A stretch of 64,000 nt of DNA, from NCBI GenBank assembly GCA_015698045.1, contig BLAL01000002.1:186001-250000 (forward strand), read 5' to 3'. The notes under the pieces are model-generated. The model did not search any database. It was not told where the DNA came from and saw nothing but the letters and a program-made list of their open reading frames with translations. Shown here one piece after another: positions 23,119-33,011 of the stretch; position 1 is the stretch's first letter, and every line of letters begins with the position of its first letter. The position numbers and the translations under genes are program-made. The stretch comes from Rhizophagus clarus (Eukaryota; Glomeromycota; Glomeromycetes; Glomerales; Glomeraceae).

Positions 23119-24451
23119 TTAATAGCATAATAGAGAAAGCATTTATGGAGTACAAAATACTGGAAAATGATAGAAGACTATACAAGAATCCTTACCAACT
23201 TGTTCCAAATTATTATCAATTATCTCATATTCAGATGCAACAACTACAGATACATTGGAAAAAAATCAATTGCATCCAATATATATTACATTAGGTAATA
23301 TCCCAATATGGCATCATAATAAACAGGATGCAAAGCAACTTTTTGGATATTTACCAATTTTAAAAGCTGCAAATAAAGAACTTGTTCATGAAACCTTTCA
23401 TAAATCTTTACATCATTTACTAAAACCAATTATTCTGTTAAAAGATGGTATAGACCTTTGTGTAAACAATGAAAATATCTGATTTTATCCTAGAGTTTCA
23501 ACTATTATTGCAGATTGGTCAGAAGCTGCAAGTTTTTATTTTGTTTATAAATCTTCCAATTCAAGCCTTCCATGTCACTTTTGTTTAGTTAAAAAGAACA
23601 ATCTTGCAAATATGGACTTATCATCTAATAATGTAATACCAAGAACTCACGATAAAATGCATAAATATTTTGAAAATGATACACAAAAATCTGTTTGCAT
23701 AGAATCTGTGCTTAATTTTTTTTGGGATTTACCGTAAGTGATTTATTACTTTGATAATAATAATCTGGATATAATTTGCACTAATTCAACAGTTGTTAAT
23801 CTAATTGATCGTTCATGTTTAATAGGAAATTCTTGGAAAATTTTTGATTTTTTTTCACAAAAACATATAATTAATATTTTAGTATCAGATCTTAATTAAT
23901 AAATTGTATAATATTCTGTATTTTATAAATAAACTGCTTATATAAAAACATAATAGGTTATTTTTATTTTGGGTAAAATACATTAGGAAATATTTAAGGT
24001 TATTTCTAAGTTGGGTAATGTTACTAGTAAATTTTTGACTTAAACTAAGTAAAATTAATAGTAAATTTTCCAAAATTTAGACCAACCTTTATATAGAGTT
24101 TCCAGGATCCTGTTAAATGCTAATGAATACTGAAGTTTGATGAAAATTATGTTATTTGTTTTTGATAATTTATATGATAGAAATGATAAAAAAGTAGATA
24201 ATTTTGTAAATAATGATGATCTTACAAAATTATACAAATATTGGAATGAAATGTATATTTTAAGTAGATCTGAAGAATTTAATGAAAACGACTTGGTAAA
24301 ATTTAATGTATGTAATTAAAATTTTGGTAAAATTGAAGCGTAAATTAACTAACATTTAAAATTTTAGGATGCAATATATAGATGAACACAAATGTTTGTC
24401 AAGGCTTTTAAATTTATTTCTCCTTTTAATTTAAAGCTGCCTAAATTGCAT
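23119..24451 (+). pseudogene. Plavaka-like transposase, central segment
   Basis: The Plavaka frame resumes after MULE1 and an intron end (about 23,143): ESIYGVQNTGKW, SYSDATTTDTLEKNQLHPIY, TLGNIPIWHHNKQDAKQLFG, YLPILKAANKELVHETFHKS, FYPRVSTIIADWSEAASF, SLPCHFCLVKKNNLANMD and SVCIESVLNFFWDLP (to about 23,735). A diverged stretch follows, then MLFVFDNLYDRNDKKVDNFV (about 24,145) and KAFKFISPFNLKLPKLH up to the insertion of element A. This is the conserved core of Plavaka-type transposases, with the usual 'LHPIYxxLGNI' and 'PCHFCLV' blocks. Stops at 23,480 and 23,737 and the A insertion inactivate it. Confidence 0.65.
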
Positions 24452-24740
24452 TAGTGTTCCGCAAACGATTTGGTCAAATCAAATCAATTCGGATTTGATT
24501 TGAAGTTTGATTTGATTTGATTTGATAATTTTGATTTGCAAATCAAATCCAAACTTCAAAACAAGATTTGAGTTCAAATCCAAAATAAAAAAAAAAGATT
24601 TGATTCGATTTCAAATCAAATTCAAATTAGCTTAAACTAATTCAATCAAATCTGAATCAAATCTGACAAATCCAAATCAAATCCAAATCAAATCCAAATC
24701 AAATCAAATTAAATATACATGACCTGGTTAAACGTAATTA

Positions 24741-27086
24741 CAGGACCCCGAACAATACTAATATAACTCACAAATGTATAAAGGCAGGGTCATGTAACTT
24801 GCCGATCTAATCAGATAATCTGAATATCTGATCTTTTTTTTAATCATTTATCAGTTTATTTTTGTAGTGTTGCCGGATGAAAGGCATGACCGGACTTTTG
24901 GAATTAAGGTAAGGGAGGGTGGGAAGTGTTTTTCAGTGTTTTTTTTTAATTAATTAATTATTTATTTTTTATTTTTATTTTTTGTAGTATTATTGGACGA
25001 AAGGCACGACCGGACTTTTGGAATTAAGGTAAGGGAGGGGTTGGGGGAGGTGTTTCGTTGTTTTTTTTAATTAATTTAAGTATTAACTTTTTTTTTACTT
25101 TTTGTAATGTTGCTAGACGAAAAGCATGACCGTACTTTTGGAATTAAGGTAAGGGAGGGTGGGGAAGTGTTTTTTGGTGTTTTTTTTAACTATTTAATTA
25201 ATTATTTTTTTTATTTTTTTGTAGTGTTGCCAGATAAAATGCACGACCGGACTTTTGGAATTAAGGTAAGGGAGGTGTTGGGGGAGATGTTTCGTTATTT
25301 TTTTTTAATTAATTAAGTATTAACTTTTTTTTTACTTTTTGTAGTGTTGCCGGACGAAAAGTACGACTGGACTTTTGGAATTAAGGTAAGGGAGGGTGAG
25401 AAGTGTTTTTCAGTGTTTTTTTTAACTAATTAATTAATTATTTTTTATTTTTATTTTTTGTAGTGTTGCCAGACGAAAGGCATGACCGGACTTTTGGAAT
25501 TAAGGTAAGGGAAGGGTTGGGGGAGGTGTTTCGTTATTTTTTTTAAATTAATTTAAGTATTAACTTTTTTTTACTTTTTGTAGTATTGCCAGACGAAAAG
25601 CACGACCGGACTTTTGGAATTAAGGTAAGGGAGGGTGAGGAAGTGTTTTTTGGTGTTTTTTTTAACTATTTAATTAATTATTTTTTTTTTATTTTTTTGT
25701 AGTGTTGCTGGACGAAATGCATGACCGGACTTTTGGAATTAAGGTAAGGGAGGGGTTGGGGGAGGTGTTTCGTTGTTTTTTTTTAATCAATTAAGTATTA
25801 ACTTTTTTTTTACTTTTTGTAGTGTTGCCAGATGAAAAGCACGACTGGACTTTTGGAATTAAGGTAAGGGAGGGTTGGGGGAGGTGTTTCATTGTTTTTT
25901 TTTTAATTAATTAAGTATTAACCTTTTTTTTATTTTTTTGTAGTGCTGCCAGACGAAAAGCATGACCGGACTTTTAGAATTAAGGTAAGGGAGGGTGGGG
26001 GAAGTGTTTTTCAGTATTTTTTTTAAGTAATTAATTGTTCTTTTTTTATTTTTTTGTAGTGTTGCCAGACAAAAAGCATGACCAGACTTTTCAGGTGGGA
26101 AAGTGTTTTTCGGTGTTTTTTTTAACTATTTAATTAATTATTTTTTTTTTATTTTTTTGTAGTGTTGCCAGACGAAATGCACGACCGAACTTTTGGAATT
26201 ATGGTAAAGGAGGGGTTGGGGGAGGTGTTTTGTTGTTTTTTTTTTAATTAATTAAATATTAACTTTTTTTTTACTTTTTGTAGTGTTGCTGGACGAAAAG
26301 TACGACCAGACTTTTGGAATTAAGGTAAGAGAGGGTTGGGGGACGTGTTTCATTGTTTTTTTTTAATTAATTAAGTATTAACCTTTTTTTTATTTTTTTG
26401 TAGTGTTGCCAGACGAAAAGCATGACCGGACTTTTGGAATTAAGGTAAGGGAGGGTGGGGGAAGTGTTTTTCGGTATTTTTTTAACTAATTAATTATTTT
26501 TTTTTATTTTTTTGTAGTGTTGCCAGATGAAAAGCGTGACTGGACTTTTGGAATTAAAGTAAGGGAGAATTGGGGGAGGTGTTTCGTTGTTGTTTTTTTA
26601 ATTAATTAAGTATTGATTTTTTTTTATTTTTTGTAGTGTTGCCAGATGAAAAGCACGACCGGACTTTTGGAATTAAGGTAAGATAGGGTGGGGGAAGTGT
26701 TTTTCAGTATTTTTTTTAACAAATTAATTATTTTTTTTTTATTTTTTGTAGTGTTGCTGGGCAAAAAACACGACCAGACTTTTGGAATTAGGGTATTAAA
26801 ACCTGAAAAAGAATAATAAAAATAAATAAATTTGGTATAAAATACCAAAAAAAAGTGAAAAAATAAATAAAATAAAATAAATTTTGGTAAATACCGAGTA
26901 ATTTAATTTACTGAAATTAGTATTTTTTAAAAATAAATCCACATATATCTATTATAAACTCTACACAAACATAATATCCCAAATTGACCGATCTATGCAT
27001 ATTCAATTCGTAAGTCTAAAAAGTAATTTCATATAAACTCTATGCAAACCCGTATGTGAGTTATATTGGTATTATTTGGGATCCTG
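24741..27086 (+). repeat. Cassette-array unit in element A (about 17 exon-like 41-nt cassettes)
   Basis: The unit is bounded by inverted CAGGA(C/T)CCCRAAYAATAC words followed by AATATAACTCACA. TATAAAGG sits at 24,777-24,784. From 24,868 to 26,792 there are about 17 cassettes at 102-121-bp spacing. The first runs 24,868-24,908: it starts TGTTGCCGGATGAAAGGCAT, ends CTTTTGGAATTAAG, and is 41 nt. Each is preceded by a T-rich tract and TTTGTAG and followed by GTAAGG. Two spacer types tend to alternate (GGTTGGGGGAGGTGTTTCG and GGTGGGGAAGTGTTTTTC). The last cassette (26,752) has GTATTA in place of GTAAGG, and AATAATAAAAATAAATAAA follows at 26,812. Confidence 0.85.
24777..24784 (+). promoter_or_regulatory. 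TATA-box-like TATAAAGG before the cassette array (element A)
   Basis: TATAAAGGCAGGGT lies about 90 bp before the first acceptor-like site. It is kept in B (33,327), in C (minus, 61,171-61,164) and in the degenerate copy (43,185). Promoter function is inferred. Confidence 0.4.
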
Positions 27087-27595
27087 TAATTACCGTAAAT
27101 ATTATTGGTAGTTACTGCAACCACATGATATCCAACCCTCTTTAAACACACTAAAGAAATACATTTTGCAACATTTTTTTATTAATAATGCATTGCAAAA
27201 TGCATTTTTTATTTAAATAATTAAAAAAAAACATTTCGCAATGTTTTTTTTATTAGTATTGTGTTGTGAAACACATTTTTTTATTAAATTAATTTAAAAA
27301 AAATGTTTCGCAACATTTTTATTAATATTGCATTGCAAACCGCATTTTTTTATTTAAAATTCAACAAATCAAACCAAATCACAAATCTATTTGAATGAAT
27401 TTGATTTGATTTGAATTTGATTTTGATTTGATTCGAATCAAATTTAAATCAAATCAAATCAAATTCGAATCAAATTTCAAATTAGATTTGAATGGTTTGA
27501 TTCAAATTCAAATTCAAACTTTTCAGATTTGATTTGATCAAATCAAATTTCAAATCTAATCTGATTTGGTCTAATTTGATTTGTGCGGAACACTA

Positions 27596-28335
27596 AATTG
27601 CATTCGTGGGTATACCATATTGTTGACTTAATACAATTTTATGGTGCAATAAATGGTTATACTACAGAGACTTACAAAAGTCTTCACAAGTATTTTATTA
27701 ACGAACCTCAGCTTTTACAAACTGTAAGTATTTGAAATTTATATCACACTTGCAAATTTTCTGCAAAGCTCTTTGAGTTCTAAATTTGCAAGATGCAAAT
27801 ACATTTTTTAAAGAAAATAAAAATTCTGTAGATAATAAAATGCAGATTAGTTTCAGTAAATTCGTATGTTGTCTAGATTCATATCTAAATTTATTTGATG
27901 ACTTTATGATTACTGGTAAAACCCAAATAAACATATATGGAATAGTTACACTAGAAAATGGTGCCATAATATGTGCAACAAATAGTTATCACAATAAATC
28001 ATGGTTTAGTGACATAGCTATTTTGATAAATTTTGAAGAATCAAATGATTATATGTCAGATCAAGGACTTTGTTATGAACAGGTAATGTGTAAATTTGCG
28101 TAATAATTTAATTATAAAGTAATAAATAAATATTTTTGTTTAAGGTCCTGTTGTTAGTAAAAGTATTAACAGATACACTGCTAAATCTTGCATTGATTCA
28201 ATAGTATAATTTTAAATCTAAAAGGAATCTGTATTTATATGGATGTTCTCACTTAAAATTAGTAAAATTATATAATTTTGTAGCTATAGAGTCTATACAG
28301 GTGTCGTTCACATAGTATCCCATTTTAATTAAATG
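27596..28335 (+). pseudogene. Plavaka-like transposase, C-terminal segment
   Basis: The frame broken by element A resumes as LHSWVYHIVDLIQFYGAING, YTTETYKSLHKYFINEPQLL (to about 27,720). After an intron-like gap come the open stretch at 27,786-28,103 (NKMQISFSKFVCCLDSYLNL; GKTQINIYGIVTLENGAIIC) and, after a GTAATG donor and a TTTAAG acceptor, LLLVKVLTDTLLNLALIQ (about 28,145-28,205) and YLYGCSHLKLVKLYNFVAIE, ending near 28,320. The block order agrees with the C-terminal half of Plavaka-type transposases. Internal stops confirm decay. Confidence 0.6.
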
Positions 28336-28589
28336 AATGAATATTTCATAAATTTTAATCACATAATACTAATTTTTGATAATCTGTATAATGTGGTAAT
28401 TAAAATCTGTAAGACATATTTCACTTTTCTAAACTTTATCACTTAAAAAAATTAAAAAATTTTATTTTCATATATTATTTCTACGTAAGTATAAAAATTA
28501 TTTGTTTTTCATAATTGCTTAGTTATTTTTGTATACTGAGGTATTCATTCCAATTTTTTTTCATTAAAAATTATACTATTGAATTAATG

Positions 28590-29215
28590 CAAAATTTAGT
28601 GGTGGTCTACTAATGATATTAATAATACTGTAAAATTGTGTAAATTTATGAGATGGTAAATTGAAATATTTTAACCATAATATCACATAAATTTACGAGA
28701 CTGTAAATTCTCAAAATATTTTGACTATAATATTACGTAAGTTTATGAGACTGTAAATTCTCAAAATATTTTGACTGTAATATCACATAAGTTTACAAGA
28801 CTGTAAATTCTCAAAATATTTTAACCATAATATTACGTGAGTTTATAAAATTATAAATTCTCAAAATATTTTGACTATAATATCACATAAGTTTACAAGA
28901 CTGTAAATTCTCAAAATATTTTGACTGTAATATCACATAAGTTTACAAGACTATAAATTCTTGAAATATTTTGACCGTAATATCACATAGGTCTTATGAT
29001 ATTGAAAACTTATATAATATTTTGATGAGAGTTAAAAAAAGTCATTTTTCAGACGTATAATAAAAATAATAATTATAATATCACGTAAATCTAACAAAAT
29101 TGTAAACTTACGTTTTATTTCAAAATTTTTTGAAATATTATGCCATAAACATTTGTAAACTTACAAAATTGTAAACTTGTGAAATTTTTTATATTATAAA
29201 ATTTCCTGATGCTAC
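28590..29215. repeat. 50-bp tandem repeat (TCACATAAGTTTACAAGACTG type)
   Basis: Six to seven diverged 50-bp units run from about 28,660 to 29,000. Each contains AATATYACRTAAGTTTA, then CAAGACTGTAAATTCTC, then AAAATATTTTGACTGTA. The unit breaks down into looser ACAAAATTGTAAACTTA words to 29,190. The end TATAAAATTTCCTGATG (about 29,195-29,212) recurs at 42,250-42,268, so both may belong to one element family. Confidence 0.7.
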
Positions 29216-29221
29216 CTAGCA

Positions 29222-29500
29222 GATTAAAAAGCTGAAGATGTTAGTATACTATATAGGAAAGGTAATACACAAGCATTACAGAGCATTAAAAGAATATAAG
29301 TCTATGTAAACTATGTTAAATTGCAATAATAAATTCATATATTCTATATATTCTAAGAATTTTAAAGAAAAATCAAAATTAAAATCATGATTATAAAAAG
29401 TACAAGGTAAAGAATACTTTGTTTGATATGCAATTAAATGTTTCATATGAGTAATAATTCCACACATTTGTTCTATATTAGAAAGTTCTTTACATCTAGA
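29222..29500 (-). mobile_element. LINE fragment (C-terminal coding tail)
   Basis: A 63-codon minus frame (29,467-29,276; MCGIITHMKHLIAYQTKYSL, ending LLLQFNIVYIDLYSFNAL) matches the end of the LINE polyprotein at 1,827-2,100. The flank GGAAAGGTAATACA (29,257) matches 1,812. It is a short, truncated copy with no 3' tail visible. Confidence 0.6.
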
Positions 29501-30255
29501 TTTCTACATATTGAAAGAACATCGCTATATCTTGAGTACTTCACCGAAGGATAGCATATGATGATTTTTTAGTCATTAGCTATCTTATCATAAAGGTTAT
29601 ATAGTATAGCAATACGAATCCTGACACCATTGTATTCATTTGTAACAAAAGAATAAAAAAAAAAAAATAAATAAATGATTCAAATTAAAAGTTACTTAAG
29701 TTATAGAACCTTATCTATCTGATTATTAATCATAGTTCAAATGTATTTGATATTAAGGCCACTGTTGATAGAACATTAAATGAATAAATTCTTTTTGTAA
29801 AATAATAAAGTTCAAATTTGTAACTTCTCTATAGAAATTTTATAGAGAAAAATTGATTCACAATAACATTATAATATCTTACATCAAAGTGTTTAATAAT
29901 ATTGTGAGTGAGTTACAGGTAAGTCACAGGTGTTCAGTATATTATAAATATTATATTATTACAGGTGATTCATGGGTAAAATTGTAACATAAGTAAGATT
30001 TATTTCAATTTGATCAATCAGAGTAGTAGTAATTTATTATATCATTGATGAGTAATATTATTAATTAGACTTTTTTTTAATCCCTTTTTTAATTTAGTGA
30101 TAATTATTATAATATCATTAACAAGTATATATTATTTAGTTTATTGAAAAAAAAAAATCTAAAAAAATTTTGGTTTTCCATTTTTCCATTTTTTTTTATT
30201 CCATTTAAAAATTTTTTTTTACAAAAAAAAATTCAAATTAAAAAAAGAAAATTCA
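29501..30255. other. AT-rich interval, no feature seen
   Basis: Very AT-rich DNA with T and A runs (30,160-30,240). I see no ORF, terminal repeat or RNA gene that I can support. Confidence 0.3.
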
Positions 30256-30261
30256 AATTTC

Positions 30262-31425
30262 TAATCATGTGAACTGATGATGAAGTTATAATAATACTAG
30301 TTAATGAAAGAAAGAAAGGTGACAAGCACACCTATTCACTTGATAGGAATAGTTGCAAAAAGGCTTGGTAAATCTCCATTGCAAGCAAAATCAATCAATG
30401 ATTTAAAATGTTATATGAGATGGTAGGCTAGTGAAAAATTTCATAGAAGTGAAAGATTGTCAAATAAATATTCAATATTACAATGCTAATATTATTTAAT
30501 TAGAATCTTATCAAAAAAGTTGTGAGAAATTTATTTGAAAAATCAATTTATTCATCTCAAATGAATATAGAGACACAACTGAAAAATTTCTTAAGGATGA
30601 AAATCCAGAATTTTTGAATAAGTTTAGAAAAAATGAATAGACTCTTTTTTATGAAAGAAACATTATTCAAAACATAAGTTAAAGCAATTTTAATCATTAT
30701 TAAAATTTCTTATTAATAATTTTTTTTTTAATAGTTAGCTAAACAATACAGAAGTGTTAGAGGCATGTATATGTCAACTGTATTTGAACAATACAGATGC
30801 AAATTACTATCTGTCAATTTTCAAAACATAATGTGAAAAATACAAGAGTAGAAAAATAAACCCAAAGTAAAGTAGTATATAAAATTTCTTTAAAAGGGTA
30901 AAAAATGACATTGCAACGTATATGTTATTAATAAGCATAATGAAAATAAAAATCTATGGAATTATTAATAGCTTACGCTATTAGTATTTGTGAGACATTT
31001 TTAAATCCTAAAAATCAGGATATTTATATAAATGAAAAATTGTTAAAGCTAAAAATAATTAAAAATTTAGTAAATTTTAATTTAAATTTTATAAAATGTT
31101 AGTTACTTAATTACAGTTATTTGTTTGTTTTTTTATTTTTTTATTTTATTTTTTTTTTTTCTAGCAAAAGTTAAAAAACAAAGAAAAGTTTTTATGTTCT
31201 GAGGTTGAGAATAAATCCTCATAAACTAATACTGACAATAGTAATAGTAAAGGTATTAATACTGATGGTAAAGATGCTGATAAAGGTGAAGGTGTTAATA
31301 CTGATAGTAAAGGTAAAGGTACCAATACCAATAATAAAGGTAAAAGTGCTAGTATCAATAATAAAGATGAAGGTATTTATAATTCTGATAAATTATACAA
31401 TATGAAAAAGAAAACTGGTATTTAA
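30262..31425 (+). pseudogene. Relic gene with a Myb/trihelix-like start and an Asn/Thr/Lys/Gly repeat tail
   Basis: After a stop codon where the family has Trp (TGA, about 30,269), the frame reads TDDEVIIILVNERKKGDKHT, followed by a Lys/Trp-containing stretch. This resembles the 'WTDDE...L...' start of Myb/SANT or trihelix-like DNA-binding domains that are frequent in such fungi. Downstream pieces (ENPEFLNKFRKNE near 30,600; QYRSVRGMYMSTVFEQYRCK near 30,745) are broken by stops. The end (about 31,215-31,425) is open: TNTDNSNSKGINTDGKDADK, then GEGVNTDSKGKGTNTNNKGK, ending KKKTGI. Introns are likely. Function unknown; the domain call is tentative. Confidence 0.35.
31220..31385 (+). repeat. Coding minisatellite (AATACTGATRGTAAAGGT type)
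   Basis: Imperfect 15-21-bp in-frame units encode runs of N/T-D-x-K-G within the relic gene. Frames on the opposite strand here (31,161-31,358) are by-products. Confidence 0.5.
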
Positions 31426-31701
31426 ATAGTTTATTTGATAACTATGAGTTGTATAAGAGATAGTTTTTTTTTTATAAATTTTATTATTTTTTTTTTATAT
31501 TTTTTTTTATATATATTACATACTGTATATATAATAGTTATTTTTATCATAATAATAAAATATATAGTATGTATTGTAATAGCTACCTCAATTATGATTT
31601 ATTTTTTATAAAGATAAAATTTTTTTTTTTTTTTGTAATAAAAGGCAATAAACTGCTTAAAATAAATTGAATTTAAAATTCTGTTATAATTTTTTTTTGG
31701 G
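31426..31701. other. AT-rich interval, no feature seen
   Basis: Poly-T and TATATA-type simple sequence between the relic gene and MULE2. Nothing further can be supported. Confidence 0.3.
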
Positions 31702-33011
31702 TAAATTTATATCCAGCACCCCCTGTGTAATGTTCAAATATATTGTCCAAATGACTCCAAAGTCTGAACTCCGGAGTTAACTGAATTTTAATTATACAAA
31801 TTTTTATACTGTTATACTGTATTCTTTTATACCATATTGCAAAATTAAATTGACTTAGCAATTTTTATTGGTTTAGTATTAGTACACTATTAGTTAATAC
31901 TCTAGTTGAGATCGCATATGTAATATATTGTAATTAACACTTGTAAGCGCTCTATTTTCTTACAAAAAAAGAAATAACAAAAAAAAATTCATTATTAATC
32001 ATATCATGTAACGTTCTTTAGGTTTGTTACTTATTACCTGCATTTTTATGAAAAGCAGCGTTATGACCTATTCCATTGCAAATGCAACATTTGTAAGAGC
32101 CCCCCTAATTTTGGGTCTTCCTCAAATACCTTGTTCTTCTCTGTGTTACTCAAGTACTTTCACTTGGGTGGTCGGCCTTTAGTAACAACCATGTTTGATT
32201 CTTTATATTTTGGAGATTTGTATCAATTATTTCTCTTTCTTTTTCAGTTTCATCCTCCTCTATTTGACTTCTATCTAATATAAAGCTAGTATCACTATCA
32301 TTTATTTGAATTTCTTGAGGATTGCTGGGTATTTTGTTAGTGGCATCAATAGCAGACCTTTCATCAACAGTGGACCTTTCATCAAGTACCAGAGATCTTT
32401 CAGGTATATTTTGATTGGATTTTCTTCTAATATAATCTTGAAGAATAATGGTTATTTCATCATCTTCTTGCTCAACTGCAAGTAAAGTGGCCATTCATGC
32501 TAATCCTTATACACGACCATACAAATTTCTTTTATAAACAGCCTTTTTAAGTATAGGAACAGTTGTTGGGATCGTAGCAGACTTTCATATAGATAATTTG
32601 TTTTCATCTATAAATTCATTTTCCCAAGTACTTTCTCTATTATTGAATACTATACTTTCTTGCAGATTCTTATCTTGATAAATACCTTTATACTATCTTT
32701 GAAGTATCATGCTGATGTAAAATGCTGCAGTCTTGGAATTCATCATAACAGGGAAGTAGTGACAACATATTATTCCCTTTGAAATGGATTTAAGACATGA
32801 ACATAAAAATGATATTGCATTAACAATAATGACGTAATGTACATGATGTTTTCTTTCATTTCGTATATCGATAATTTTTCATATTCTAATACATGTTGAT
32901 CTTCAATAAATCCATCTGATGCTTTGTGAGAATTTTCCTTTGTAATAATAACAAAGTATTATTTTAACATCAAATCAATAGTAATAAATGGTTAATTAAA
33001 TAGCACATACC

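Larger units (their letters stand above)
24452..27595. mobile_element. Element A: non-autonomous hAT-like element carrying a cassette-array unit
   Basis: The 8-bp duplication AATTGCAT flanks it (24,444-24,451 and 27,596-27,603) inside the Plavaka exon. The TIRs begin TAGTGTTCCGCAAACG (left) and TAGTGTTCCGCACAAATC (right, reverse complement). Both arms (24,480-24,720 and 27,360-27,585) are iterations of AATCAAATC/GATTTGATT in both orientations. Between them lies the cassette-array unit (24,741-27,086) and then a short patch with GTTTCGCAACG-type words (27,170-27,350). No protein is encoded. Element B is a second copy with the same internal order. Confidence 0.9.

Noticed and set aside
25107-25316. 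ORF repeating DEKHDRTFGIKVREG
   Set aside because: It reads through the spacer of two cassettes, is not conserved in length between copies, and joined cassettes shift frame.
24868-26792. Regularly spaced repeats of about 41 nt resembling a CRISPR array
   Set aside because: Spacers are themselves repeats of two types, borders are splice-like, the genome is eukaryotic and no cas genes are present.
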